Position numbers and translations under genes: made by a program
Part shown: positions 1 through 7,853 of the stretch, in pieces
Layout of the letters: each line of letters opens with the position of its first letter
Position numbering within the stretch: the first letter of the stretch is position 1
The notes under the pieces: generated by a model
Database searches by the model: none
The model's input: only the letters and a program-made list of their open reading frames with translations
Told to the model about the DNA's origin: nothing
Assembly: GCF_048268305.1 (NCBI RefSeq)
Contig: NZ_JBLWVT010000009.1
Location: forward strand, 224,420 to 288,419
DNA from: Pseudodonghicola sp048268305
GTDB lineage: Bacteria > Pseudomonadota > Alphaproteobacteria > Rhodobacterales > Rhodobacteraceae
DNA: 64,000 nt
Direction of reading: 5' to 3'

Positions 1-961
1 TCAGCCGTTCGATTTGCTCGGGCGGAAGCAGATCGAGCAATCCGAAGATTGCCAGCAGCGAGATGACGTCGAGGCGGTTTTCGTCCATCTCGACGCGCTC
101 GCCCGGGAACAGGGTCTCGACGCCGGTCTCGAACAGGTTGAATTTCCGGTTGGCCGCATCGATGCCCCATCGCCGCGCGTAGATGTAATAGGGATCTGCC
201 AGGGACAGACGCCGCAGGAGGCTGCGCTCGGAGGGAAGGGCGAGCTCGGCCATACCCTCGCTGCGCCTGCGCTGGTTCTCGGCTTTGATCAGATTGCGGA
301 CTTCGACCACCGCCTGCCGTTTGGTGGGGCGTTGCGTGCTCGCGTAGAGCTCGATGACCTCGCACGCCATCGCCTCGGTCCGCGGGCACCAGCGCAATCC
401 CCGATTGCCGCTGCGATGGGTGCGCGGCAGGAGCGCCAGCGGGTCATACCCGCCCTCCTCATAGGCCCGGAGCCAGCGCAGGATGGTTTTGGCGCATGGG
501 AGCTTGCGCGAGACGAGTTTTGCGCCCGCCCGGCGCGCACCCCGCTCGGCGCTGTTCTGTCCTGACCTCCGGCGGACCTCGTAATCGAGCGTGGGGAGAA
601 TGGCATTGACCGAAGCATAGGTTCTGGCAACCCGGTCCTCCTGTTCGAGCTTCAGCACGCTGTCGCATATCGCCTGCCGCCAGAGAACGATGGATCGGGC
701 TTCGTCCTCGAGGTCCATCACCATGTCGACCGGACGGTTTTTCCGGTCCCGGCTGCGGGCGAAGTCGAAATATCCGGCCTGATAGCGCGTGTCCGACGAC
801 CGCAGCAGGGCGTGAACTTCCGAGTGGGTAAAGCTCTGGGTGATCCCGGGCTGATCGGCGCGCTCAAGGGTGATCGCATCGGTCAGGACTTCGACGGGTC
901 GGTAAGGAATGCCGCCGAGGGTCAGCAGGTCGGAGCGTGAAAGGCGAAGGCGCATGGTCAT
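1..961 (-). CDS. TnsB/TniA/Mu-type transposase, partial
   Basis: Large DDE transposase subunit of a Tn7/Mu-like element. I translated the minus strand by hand: about 320 open codons from an ATG at 961 to the window edge, so the 3' part is missing. The N-terminal half has a basic HTH-like stretch with RWLRAYEEGG. Near the visible end GERVEMDENRLD resembles the start of the integrase core, and its first Asp would be the first catalytic acid. The start is ATGA-coupled to the stop of the TnsA-like gene (overlap 958-961), so the two subunits should be co-translated. The family call rests on remembered resemblance and on the TnsA-like partner. The downstream TnsC/TniB ATPase and TniQ genes would lie outside the window. 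Confidence 0.68.
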   Translation of the reverse strand, partial: MTMRLRLSRSDLLTLGGIPYRPVEVLTDAITLERADQPGITQSFTHSEVHALLRSSDTRYQAGYFDFARSRDRKNRPVDMVMDLEDEARSIVLWRQAICDSVLKLEQEDRVARTYASVNAILPTLDYEVRRRSGQNSAERGARRAGAKLVSRKLPCAKTILRWLRAYEEGGYDPLALLPRTHRSGNRGLRWCPRTEAMACEVIELYASTQRPTKRQAVVEVRNLIKAENQRRRSEGMAELALPSERSLLRRLSLADPYYIYARRWGIDAANRKFNLFETGVETLFPGERVEMDENRLDVISLLAIFGLLDLLPPEQIERL

Positions 962-1458
962 GCTGCAACCTCCGTCAGAACAGGGCGGTTACGCATGATC
1001 TGACGGGCCGCTTCGGCCGCTGCGCGACGGTCCAATTGCTCGTCGGTCACGAGCTTGATGCGGTTCGCGAAGTGTTTCGGCGTGGCGGCGGCGACATGGC
1101 GCAGCTCCGTGATGAAGTCGCGCTGGATCACCCGCTCCGCCGGCTTGATCGCAACGGCGATCCGCTCGCCACTGGTCAGCGTGACGAGGAAGTCAAAGAC
1201 ATGACTCGCTGTGGTGCCGTCGGCGCGGCGATAGCGGATCGCCGGCGGCTGTTCGAGGATGTCGTGGACATCGGGACGCAGCAGCATCAGGCACAGAAAA
1301 AGGAATTCCAGCAGGCTTTCGTACTGGATCATCCTCGGGCGTTCAAACGCCGGGAGCATTGCCATCACGCTGCCGCGCAGGCTTGCCTTCGAGCGGCGCA
1401 CAACGTCCCGGCTCGCGCGGCTCGGTTCTGGCGCGCGGTAGATCAGGGAGTGGTTCAT
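958..1458 (-). CDS. TnsA-like heteromeric transposase endonuclease subunit
   Basis: Predicted PD-(D/E)xK nuclease that would cut the 5' ends of the transposon, partnering the TnsB-like protein encoded directly downstream. In the 166-residue form, E47 (in YESLLE), D89 (in HVFDFL) and K105 (in AVAIK) have the order and spacing of TnsA catalytic residues. The C-terminus is basic and helical. The start is uncertain: the ATG at 1458 has no clear Shine-Dalgarno, and an upstream in-frame TTG at 1533 would add 25 residues low in complexity. It lies downstream of the Nlp-like regulator gene with a strong hairpin in between. I am fairly sure of the nuclease family and less sure of the exact Tn7-like subgroup. 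Confidence 0.62.
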   Translation of the reverse strand: MNHSLIYRAPEPSRASRDVVRRSKASLRGSVMAMLPAFERPRMIQYESLLEFLFLCLMLLRPDVHDILEQPPAIRYRRADGTTASHVFDFLVTLTSGERIAVAIKPAERVIQRDFITELRHVAAATPKHFANRIKLVTDEQLDRRAAAEAARQIMRNRPVLTEVAA

Positions 1459-1638
1459 ATGGGTATCGGAGCGCGTGATCTTCCATGCCGCGGCCTTCCG
1501 GCGCGGGGAAGAGGCGCTTCCGCCTCCTTTCAAGGGATGCAGGGATTGACCCCGCCGGAACCACTCCGGCGGGTTGACTTTTTCTGCGTCTCGGGGGAAG
1601 AAAGAAGGGTAGCCGCAAAACTACACCGAAGTTTCTAT

Positions 1639-1666
1639 AGGCCCTCCTGTTGACGCAGGAGGGCCT
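1639..1666 (-). terminator. Perfect 11-bp hairpin between the Nlp-like and tnsA-like genes
   Basis: The arms AGGCCCTCCTG (1639-1649) and CAGGAGGGCCT (1656-1666) pair perfectly around a 6-nt loop. It sits in the 150-225 bp gap between the regulator and the nuclease gene, which are transcribed leftward. There is no T-run on the leftward side, so it may act as a partial terminator or attenuator rather than a full stop. Confidence 0.5.
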
Positions 1667-1683
1667 TCCCTTTCGACGGGATG

Positions 1684-1920
1684 CTATTCGGCGGCGCGCC
1701 CCTCCTGTGCTGAATACCGTTCCGGGAAAAGCTCTTGCGGTGTGAGCCCGAGTGCCGCGGCGATCGCCGCCTCGATCCGCTTCGACCGCCGATAGCCCTG
1801 GCTCACCACGGTCACGGTCGATTGCAACACGCCGGTCTCATTGGCGATCTGGGCCAGCGAGCTGCCCCGTTCCCGCAATCTGAGCTTCACGTCGCTGTGG
1901 CGCAAAAGATCGACCGACAT
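1684..1920 (-). CDS. Ner/Nlp-like small HTH regulator of the transposition module
   Basis: A 78-residue DNA-binding protein of the Mu Ner / Nlp (SfsB) type. The helix-turn-helix reads through GSSLAQIANETG and the following VLQSTVTVVSQG, and the tail carries GLTPQELFPERY, typical of the family. The ATG at 1920 is preferred over an in-frame ATG at 1935 because GGAG lies nine bases before 1920. Ner proteins repress transposition operons, and here the gene precedes the TnsA- and TnsB-like genes in the same direction. Two near-identical 16-bp dyads upstream (1964-1979 and 2112-2127) are plausible operators for it. Confidence 0.7.
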   Translation of the reverse strand: MSVDLLRHSDVKLRLRERGSSLAQIANETGVLQSTVTVVSQGYRRSKRIEAAIAAALGLTPQELFPERYSAQEGRAAE

Positions 1921-1963
1921 ACCACTTGTCTCCATTTGACTTGGACCAAGGTTTCGTCGAGGA

Positions 1964-1979
1964 GCACTATATGTTGTGC
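1964..1979. promoter_or_regulatory. Operator-like dyad, proximal copy
   Basis: GCACTATATGTTGTGC, with outer arms GCAC/GTGC, lies 44 bp upstream of the Nlp-like start. It matches the distal copy at 14 of 16 positions. It is a candidate Nlp operator, or a TnsB binding site if the transposon end lies here. Confidence 0.45.
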
Positions 1980-2078
1980 CGCCTCGGCGCCTAGCGAATC
2001 ATAAAACCGATTCGCGTGTCAAACGAAGAATCCTCAAAGAAACGCAATGTTATCAAAGTCAAAAAAGAGTTTTGTGAG

Positions 2079-2110
2079 CAATGAAGAGTATCGATTTCAA
2101 TGAAGAGTAT
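2079..2110. repeat. 19-bp-period direct repeat
   Basis: CAATGAAGAGTAT occurs at 2079-2091 and again at 2098-2110, directly beside the distal dyad. Repeats of this size at a transposon end often bind the transposase, but no end has been defined here. Confidence 0.5.
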
Positions 2111-2111
2111 T

Positions 2112-2127
2112 GCACAAGATGTTGTGC
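2112..2127. promoter_or_regulatory. Operator-like dyad, distal copy
   Basis: GCACAAGATGTTGTGC is a 6-bp perfect inverted repeat (GCACAA/TTGTGC) with a 4-bp spacer. The match to the proximal copy continues outward: 13 of 14 bases agree between 1971-1984 and 2119-2132. Confidence 0.45.
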
Positions 2128-2153
2128 CTCCTTTGTTCTAGAACCGAACGGCG

Positions 2154-2312
2154 TCAGGACAGCCAGGTTAGAAAGGCGCCCGTGGCAAGGCCGAGCAGAA
2201 CAATCGCAACGCCAGCCAGCATAGGTTGCCAGATTGGCCGTTGGCGGAGGCGCGCAGTGTCATGAATGAGCGCGGCGATCTCAGCCCGCATCAGTTCGTC
2301 GGTTTGGTTCAC
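2154..2312 (-). CDS. 52-residue single-pass membrane protein
   Basis: Not recognised. A GTG start (2310-2312) follows GGGGA with a five-base gap. The protein has a charged N-terminal half ending in ARLRQRPIWQP, then one strongly hydrophobic helix (MLAGVAIVLLGLATGAFLTW), then a stop at 2154. The charge pattern suggests an N-in inner-membrane anchor. It lies just downstream of another very small gene on the same strand, between the transposition module and the Gabija operon. Codon bias and a ribosome site support it, but no family could be assigned. Confidence 0.45.
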   Translation of the reverse strand: MNQTDELMRAEIAALIHDTARLRQRPIWQPMLAGVAIVLLGLATGAFLTWLS

Positions 2313-2365
2313 GCTCGTCCCCGTCAATCTAGCCTGCGGTCTGATCGCCGAGCCCCTATCGTGCT

Positions 2366-2542
2366 TCAGTCCTCACCCCAGAGTTCATCCATGAAAGCCT
2401 TGTCGGCCTCGGGGGAGGCGGCACCTCTGACGCCGAAGCCAGCCCGTTCCACCCGCTTCTGGATCTCGTGCACACGCTCTTCGAGCCTCGTCGCGGAATG
2501 AGGGCAAGGGCCTCGGGTTGGTTGCTGGCGATCGTTTTCCAT
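2366..2542 (-). CDS. 58-residue acidic/helical protein, unknown
   Basis: Not recognised. The C-terminal 45 residues look like a real protein: TRLEERVHEIQKRVERAGF is an amphipathic helix, followed by SPEADKAFMDELWGED with a strongly acidic tail. The start is doubtful. The ATG at 2542 lacks a clear Shine-Dalgarno and the reading frame stays open upstream to 2689. The gene is 53 bp upstream of the 52-residue membrane protein and in the same direction, so the two may be cotranscribed. Confidence 0.35.
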   Translation of the reverse strand: MENDRQQPTRGPCPHSATRLEERVHEIQKRVERAGFGVRGAASPEADKAFMDELWGED

Positions 2543-2769
2543 TGGGGGAAAGATAACACGGCCCGAGGTGCGGGGGAACGCAAGAGGAGGTTTAGGGTGC
2601 TGTGGGGTTGGTGGCCTGTTCGCGAAACCGCACAAAGGGCGGGAAGCGGCCCGATGCATGTGCGGCGTAGCATCCGCAGCAACCCGCAATAGCGGCCATT
2701 CGCGACTCCTCCGGGCGGCGACGCGATGCGCAACGGCGAACTCAGAGAACCCTGATCATAGTATTCCGA

Positions 2770-4548
2770 TCAGCCCTGCTGACTGCGCTTGTAGAGTTCA
2801 ATGATCCACGGCGAGGGATTGCCGCCCTGATAAACGATCGCCAGTTCCTTTCGAGGCCGTGTCACGCCGACATAGAAGAGCCGCCGCGCTTCTCGCAGCG
2901 CAGCTGGCGTCTTCTGGTCGCGTTGGCTTGGGATGGCCCCAGCGTTCATGCCAAAGAGGATTACCGCGTCGAACTCGCGACCCTTCGCGCTGTGCAGCGT
3001 GCTCAAGCTGACACGTCCCGTGCCCTCGACTCGGCCAGCAAAAATGTGAAGATCGATATCTTTACCTCGCGCCGGATCGGTCCGCGTGAGGATCTCGGAA
3101 CAGACGTCCCATTCGTCCTGTGGGTTGCGCGCGACTGCGCGCCAAGGCGCAATCAGTTCACGCCCAAATCTCTGGATCCAGGTATGGGTAGTCTCGCCGC
3201 TATCGATCCCACTTCGCAAAAATGCGATCAGTTGGCCTGACAGCATCTGCTCTTCCGTGTTGCTGCATCGTCCGCCGAATACCAAAGCCTTGGCCTGTGA
3301 AAGCAAGCGCGAATAAGGGGGATCGGCCTCGCGCCAGCCGCCAGTGGTCCAACGGGCGCAACCTTCGATGAACCGTGCGAACCGCGAGCTGCGCTTGATC
3401 AATGCGTTGTTGTCGGTGCGGACATAGGGGATACTTTCGGCATCCAACTCGGTGGCGATCTTGTCGCCCAGCCACGCCGCGCGATAGAGAATGGCAACTT
3501 CTTCGGCGGGATGGCGCTCGAGAAGCGAAGGCAGGATCCGATTGCCGATCGCATGCGCTTGAGCATCGATGTCGCCATTGACCTTCGAAAAAAACAAGTC
3601 GCCGTCGGGCGCGCCGTCGCGACCAAGATAGTCGCGCTCCTCGCCGAGTGCGCCCAGCGAGGCGCGAATGATCTTGTTGCCGGACCGGTAGTTAAACCGC
3701 AAGCGAATGACGCGGACATCAGGACGCGCTACCAAGCTTTGCAGCAGTTCGGGATTAGCGCCGGTAAAGCCGTAGATCGATTGGTCCGCGTCCCCTACCG
3801 CGAACAGGCGCATTCCGCCGGCGAAACACAAGAGAAGCACCAGTTCGTGCAGCGCATGGCCGAGATCCTGATATTCGTCGACGAATAGCACCGGAAATCG
3901 CGCTCGCAGTGCGGCCCGAATCCAGGCATGCTGCTGAACCATGCGAAAGGCGATCAGCGGCATGTCGTCGAAGTCGATCAGATTGCGGCGGCGCAGTTCC
4001 GCTTCATAGGCTTCGATGAAATCTGCAAGCTCGGGATTTCGGCCGCGCCAATCAGGCAGCAATCGGTCGACGTTTTGCCGACGCTTCTCTTCGGCAAAGC
4101 CCCAGCGATAATGAGGGTCGAGCGGGTCATTAAAAATCTGCGCATAAGCTACTTCAACCGCAGCACGGCATTCCGCCCTGCTGGCAACGCGGAACTCATC
4201 TGGCAGCAGTCCGGAAAGACAGCGAGCATAGGGCAAGATTACCTGCGTGAGCGCAAAACTGTGGACGGTGCCGATGAAGGCGCGATCGTTGCTAGGAACA
4301 CCGAGCGCGGCGAGACGCGTCTCAAGTTCAATCGCGCACTCATTATTGTAGGTAATGCATGCGACCCCGCGTGGGTCGACGACATCTTCTACGAGGCTGC
4401 GTGCCATCGCCGTAGTCAGGGTTTTGGTCTTGCCGCTGCCTGGTCCGGCCAAGACAACGCAATGGCCGCGCTCCTGAACAGCCATGGCCTGTTCGGCGTT
4501 TTCAGCAAGATCGGCCAGCGCTCGAGCCAGTGCGAGATGGTTAGACAC
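2770..4548 (-). CDS. gajB: Gabija GajB-like UvrD-family helicase
   Basis: SF1A helicase of 592 residues and second gene of a Gabija-type defence pair. Visible motifs in order are AGPGSGKTKT (Walker A), VDEYQDL (Walker B), GDADQSIYGFTGA (motif III), LRFNYRSG (motif IV), LSTLHSAKGREFDAV (motif V) and FYVGVTRPRKEL (motif VI). The start is a GTG at 4548 that overlaps the gajA stop by eight bases (GTGTCTAA), a strong sign of translational coupling. It is about 100 residues longer than the well-studied Bacillus GajB (known to me as roughly 494 residues). In Gabija, GajB is thought to sense DNA ends and activate GajA. A generic DNA-repair helicase is unlikely because of the OLD-family partner. Confidence 0.85.
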   Translation of the reverse strand: MSNHLALARALADLAENAEQAMAVQERGHCVVLAGPGSGKTKTLTTAMARSLVEDVVDPRGVACITYNNECAIELETRLAALGVPSNDRAFIGTVHSFALTQVILPYARCLSGLLPDEFRVASRAECRAAVEVAYAQIFNDPLDPHYRWGFAEEKRRQNVDRLLPDWRGRNPELADFIEAYEAELRRRNLIDFDDMPLIAFRMVQQHAWIRAALRARFPVLFVDEYQDLGHALHELVLLLCFAGGMRLFAVGDADQSIYGFTGANPELLQSLVARPDVRVIRLRFNYRSGNKIIRASLGALGEERDYLGRDGAPDGDLFFSKVNGDIDAQAHAIGNRILPSLLERHPAEEVAILYRAAWLGDKIATELDAESIPYVRTDNNALIKRSSRFARFIEGCARWTTGGWREADPPYSRLLSQAKALVFGGRCSNTEEQMLSGQLIAFLRSGIDSGETTHTWIQRFGRELIAPWRAVARNPQDEWDVCSEILTRTDPARGKDIDLHIFAGRVEGTGRVSLSTLHSAKGREFDAVILFGMNAGAIPSQRDQKTPAALREARRLFYVGVTRPRKELAIVYQGGNPSPWIIELYKRSQQG

Positions 4549-6322
4549 GGTCGGCCACAAACTTAATGGCTGCGGTGATATATGCGGGTGGATGCTGGCC
4601 CGTCGGTAGTTTGCGCGCAAACTTGGCGCTCAACCTTCCCTTGCCTATATCCGCGATCATCGCGAGTAGCTGGGCAGGATCGACTGGCGTGCCGGAACGC
4701 CAATCCGCGATGCGCTTGGTGCGGATGGAGCCGAAACCCTGTTCTGACAAGATATCGAGTAGTGTGCCGAGCAAGGCAGGCGTGTTCGCGATCGAAACTT
4801 CGAATGTCTGATCGTTTAGAAAGACACCCCACTGCTTCCCGCTTTCGCTAAACCAAGCAAAATCGGAAGCGCTGTAATCAGCGCGCTGTTCGGCAGTAAG
4901 CACTTGTTGCCCCGACACCGACGCATAGGCATCCCAAATGTCCAACATGCGGGCCTTACCAAGCGGTGGCTTCGAGCCGTCCAAGGGATCCCAGTCGGTG
5001 ACAACAGAGAAAGGCAGGCCAAGACCGGCGGCAAGCTTGACATAGGGCGTGAAATTGACGCCGGCGACGTTGCATACTGTGATCCCAAGCAGATCAAGCT
5101 TATACCCAAGTGCATCGGCGAATGCTGGCAGCAGCGTCTCCTCGGCATCGCCCTCGACGAAGATGACGCCGCGCGAGAACAGCAGCTCGGAGCGCGTGGC
5201 GGTCAAGTAGCGTTCGATGTCATCAAGTTCCTCGGGCGTAACAGGAAGGTTCGCAAGCGAATAGGCGTGCGTTTTTCCGCCTTGCGCTTTGAGATGCACA
5301 ATCCCACGAAGTGGTGCGACAGCGGCGAGGGTTGGCGAGTGGCTTGTGACGATCAGCGCCTGGTTAGGATCACCAGATTTGAATAGCTTGTCGAATACCC
5401 CGCGTTGAAGTTGGGGGTGGAGATGGGCTTCAGGCTCCTCGATACACAGCAGCGAATAGTTGCGTTCATTTTTTGCCCGCCGCCACGCGAACTCAGCTAG
5501 TTTGAGCGCGATCAGCGCTACATTTGCTGAACCGAGGCTCGCCTCGGAGAGGCCTCGCTTGCCATTGTCGATGAACATAGAGATTGAACGAAACAAGCGG
5601 AGTGGGTCAGCTGGTGCAAAACGCAGACGTGCATCAATGTCGTGGACCTTACCAGCGAGTTCGAGAATGCCACCGCGCAATTCATCCTCGAGCGCTTTTA
5701 CTGTGGGAAAGGCTTCGAGCGCTTTGGTGGCGCGGTCGAGGTCGGCGGCTACGGCGTCGAGTGATGCGCGATCAACGCCGGAAATCGCATCTTCGAGCAA
5801 TGGACGCAGCGGTGAATTGCGCCATGATCCAAGTTGGCCTTCCGCATCGCGCAGGGCTTCAAGCATGTCGAGTGCGATCCGTCGCCGCAACCGACTGGGG
5901 ATGGGGCGCGCTTCGTCGCCACCGCCGAAAACGACAAACTCGTAGTCTGCATCGGATTGTGGCGATCCAGCGACCTCTGGCTTTTTACGAAAGACATAAC
6001 TGAGTCTGGCGATCCTGGGATCGCCTGCGATACGAAAATCCGTAAGCAGGGCCGCTTGCGCGTCATCGGCATCGAACTCGGCGAAATCGAGATGCACTTC
6101 GATCTGGGGGCTTTGTGCGAGATCGCATCCGTCCCAGAAATCCGAAAGTTTTAGCTGGCGCGCCGCGTCAGGGAGCGTCGGGTCAAGGACGAGGCGAATG
6201 GCGAAAAGGAGATTGCTTTTGCCGACGCGGTTCTCACCCAGCAGCACGACATTGCCAGCGAGCGCAATATCGATCGTCTCAAAATTGCGGAAATTCCGGA
6301 TGTTCAACCTGGCTAGTCGCAT
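4541..6322 (-). CDS. gajA: Gabija GajA-like OLD-family ATPase/TOPRIM nuclease
   Basis: A 593-residue OLD-family endonuclease. The N-terminal ABC-type ATPase has LGENRVGKSN (Walker A, 29-38), CIEEPEAHLHPQ (Walker B, 293-304) and TSHSP (H-loop, 326-330). The C-terminal TOPRIM domain has FVEGDAEE (388-395) and TDWD (442-445), the metal-binding acids. The start at 6322 is chosen because AAGGAG sits six bases upstream; the frame stays open a further 69 bp but without a ribosome site. Known GajA forms tetramers that nick phage DNA when nucleotides are depleted. The coupling to a UvrD-like gene makes Gabija the best reading, rather than a lone OLD nuclease. Confidence 0.87.
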   Translation of the reverse strand: MRLARLNIRNFRNFETIDIALAGNVVLLGENRVGKSNLLFAIRLVLDPTLPDAARQLKLSDFWDGCDLAQSPQIEVHLDFAEFDADDAQAALLTDFRIAGDPRIARLSYVFRKKPEVAGSPQSDADYEFVVFGGGDEARPIPSRLRRRIALDMLEALRDAEGQLGSWRNSPLRPLLEDAISGVDRASLDAVAADLDRATKALEAFPTVKALEDELRGGILELAGKVHDIDARLRFAPADPLRLFRSISMFIDNGKRGLSEASLGSANVALIALKLAEFAWRRAKNERNYSLLCIEEPEAHLHPQLQRGVFDKLFKSGDPNQALIVTSHSPTLAAVAPLRGIVHLKAQGGKTHAYSLANLPVTPEELDDIERYLTATRSELLFSRGVIFVEGDAEETLLPAFADALGYKLDLLGITVCNVAGVNFTPYVKLAAGLGLPFSVVTDWDPLDGSKPPLGKARMLDIWDAYASVSGQQVLTAEQRADYSASDFAWFSESGKQWGVFLNDQTFEVSIANTPALLGTLLDILSEQGFGSIRTKRIADWRSGTPVDPAQLLAMIADIGKGRLSAKFARKLPTGQHPPAYITAAIKFVADRV

Positions 6323-6639
6323 CAAAACTCCTTTTTTTGCGATGAGGTTGTTCGTTGCCTGGAAGTGGTCATGCGGACGAACTGAAGTCAATTAATCTCT
6401 GGGTACCAACATGGAGGCAGCAGAGTGAACTGCAAAAACGGTAGTTTGAACTGATGCGGTGGATGCACCCACCCAACGGCATCAGTTCACAAAGCCGGCC
6501 TTGGCTCAAGCCTTGGTCGCGACCAAAGGCATCTGAAATAACAACGCGATTTTGAGAAAGGCCTTGCGATCTTATTTCAACGCCTTGAGATTTGCTACAC
6601 AGTAGAGAATGGTTAGCTTGCACGTCCGGAGGTACTCGC
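6323..6639. promoter_or_regulatory. Divergent control region between Gabija and ABC-3C operons
   Basis: This 317-bp gene-free region must hold both promoters. It contains a perfect 11-bp inverted repeat (TGAACTGATGC at 6447-6457 with GCATCAGTTCA at 6479-6489), a further TGAACTG at 6425-6431, a perfect 14-bp palindrome TTGGTCGCGACCAA at 6513-6526, and TGAAATAA/TTATTTCA arms at 6534-6541 and 6572-6579. No regulator gene is linked. I cannot place -35/-10 boxes with confidence. Confidence 0.55.
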
Positions 6640-7851
6640 ATGGCCGCCTCAACACCGAGCTTCAGTGCAGCCCCATCCGCTGCGGGGTACCTCTATCAAG
6701 CCCGTTTGGCGTTGGCACTGTGCCTGAAATACGTGAACACTGAAGCTAGTGTCGAGGTGGGGATCGAGCGACTGGATGACGTCTCGTTCGCGACCAATGG
6801 AACGGCGCTGGAACTTCTTCAGGCAAAGCATCACATCAATCGGGTGGCTAGCCTCACCGACAAGAGTGTCGACCTCTGGAAGACACTGCGCGTCTGGAGC
6901 GAGGCCGCCGCAAAGGATCCGTCTCTCCCCGCGCGTACCCGCCTGGCCCTTGTGACCACAGGTTCCGCGCCCGATCACAGTGCAGCTGGGAAGCTGCGTC
7001 CGGCGAGAACCTATCCAGCCGGAGAAGTGCGAGACCCTAAAGCAGCGACCGTACTGCTTGAGGCGGTCGCGGAAGCGGGAGGCAATCAGGAACTGAAGGC
7101 AGCCTATGCGGCGTTCCTGGCACTCGGCCCCACCATGCGGATTTCGCTCCTAAGCTCGATCGAAATCTTGGATAATCAGCCGTTAGTCACTGACTTGGGC
7201 GAGGCAATCGAAAAGGAACTACGCCTGCTCGCGCCACGAGGCCAAGCCGCAGTCGCCCGCGAGCGATTGGAGGGCTGGTGGTGGCCGCGCGTATGCAAGG
7301 CGCTCATAGCCAGCCCAGCAGAGTCCATCGCGGTATTGGAGATCGAGGCAAAACTTGACGACATCCGTGACGGCCTGAAGCGCGACGCATTGGTTGCCGA
7401 TCAAGAACATGTCGATCCTCCCATTGACGAGATCGCCGACTACGAAGGGCGCCCCTTCGTCAGACAACTGAAGGTGGTTGGCGTCGGTGGAAATCGCGTC
7501 GAGTATGCCAAGAGAGACTACTATCGGGCATTCACCCAGCGATCAAAATGGGTCCGTGAGCACTTAGTGTTCGACGGCGAGATCGCAAGATATGAGCAAG
7601 CCCTTATCGAGGAATGGCAGCCCCGGTTTCAGCAGATGCGCGACAAGATTGGGGATGGAGGAATCACCGATACGGCGCGCCGCCACGCCGGCCAGGAACT
7701 TTACAGTTGGGTAGAGGCAGATGCCCGTTTTCCGTTCCGGACAGTCAGCCACCGCTTCCTCACCGTCGGTTCATACCACATTCTAGCCAACGACATGCGT
7801 GTCGGATGGCATCCAGATTTCGAGACGGCTTGTTCCGACGAGGAGGTCTAG
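6640..7851 (+). CDS. ABC-3C system effector with Cap4/DUF4297-like nuclease N-terminus
   Basis: First gene of a three-component ABC conflict system, 403 residues. The N-terminus carries GYLYQARLALAL, then E39, DD46-47 and LQAKHH (Q61, K63). This is the E...D...QxK layout of the PD-(D/E)xK fold in DUF4297/Cap4-type dsDNA nucleases. The C-terminal two thirds is the part expected to dock on the partner proteins and shows no motif I know. The start at 6640 has CGGAGG eight bases upstream. The stop is followed two bases later by the next gene, whose ribosome site lies inside this gene's last codons. Assignment depends partly on the DUF3732 ATPase in the operon. The nuclease activity is an inference from motifs. 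Confidence 0.68.
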   Translation: MAASTPSFSAAPSAAGYLYQARLALALCLKYVNTEASVEVGIERLDDVSFATNGTALELLQAKHHINRVASLTDKSVDLWKTLRVWSEAAAKDPSLPARTRLALVTTGSAPDHSAAGKLRPARTYPAGEVRDPKAATVLLEAVAEAGGNQELKAAYAAFLALGPTMRISLLSSIEILDNQPLVTDLGEAIEKELRLLAPRGQAAVARERLEGWWWPRVCKALIASPAESIAVLEIEAKLDDIRDGLKRDALVADQEHVDPPIDEIADYEGRPFVRQLKVVGVGGNRVEYAKRDYYRAFTQRSKWVREHLVFDGEIARYEQALIEEWQPRFQQMRDKIGDGGITDTARRHAGQELYSWVEADARFPFRTVSHRFLTVGSYHILANDMRVGWHPDFETACSDEEV

Positions 7852-7853
7852 CA

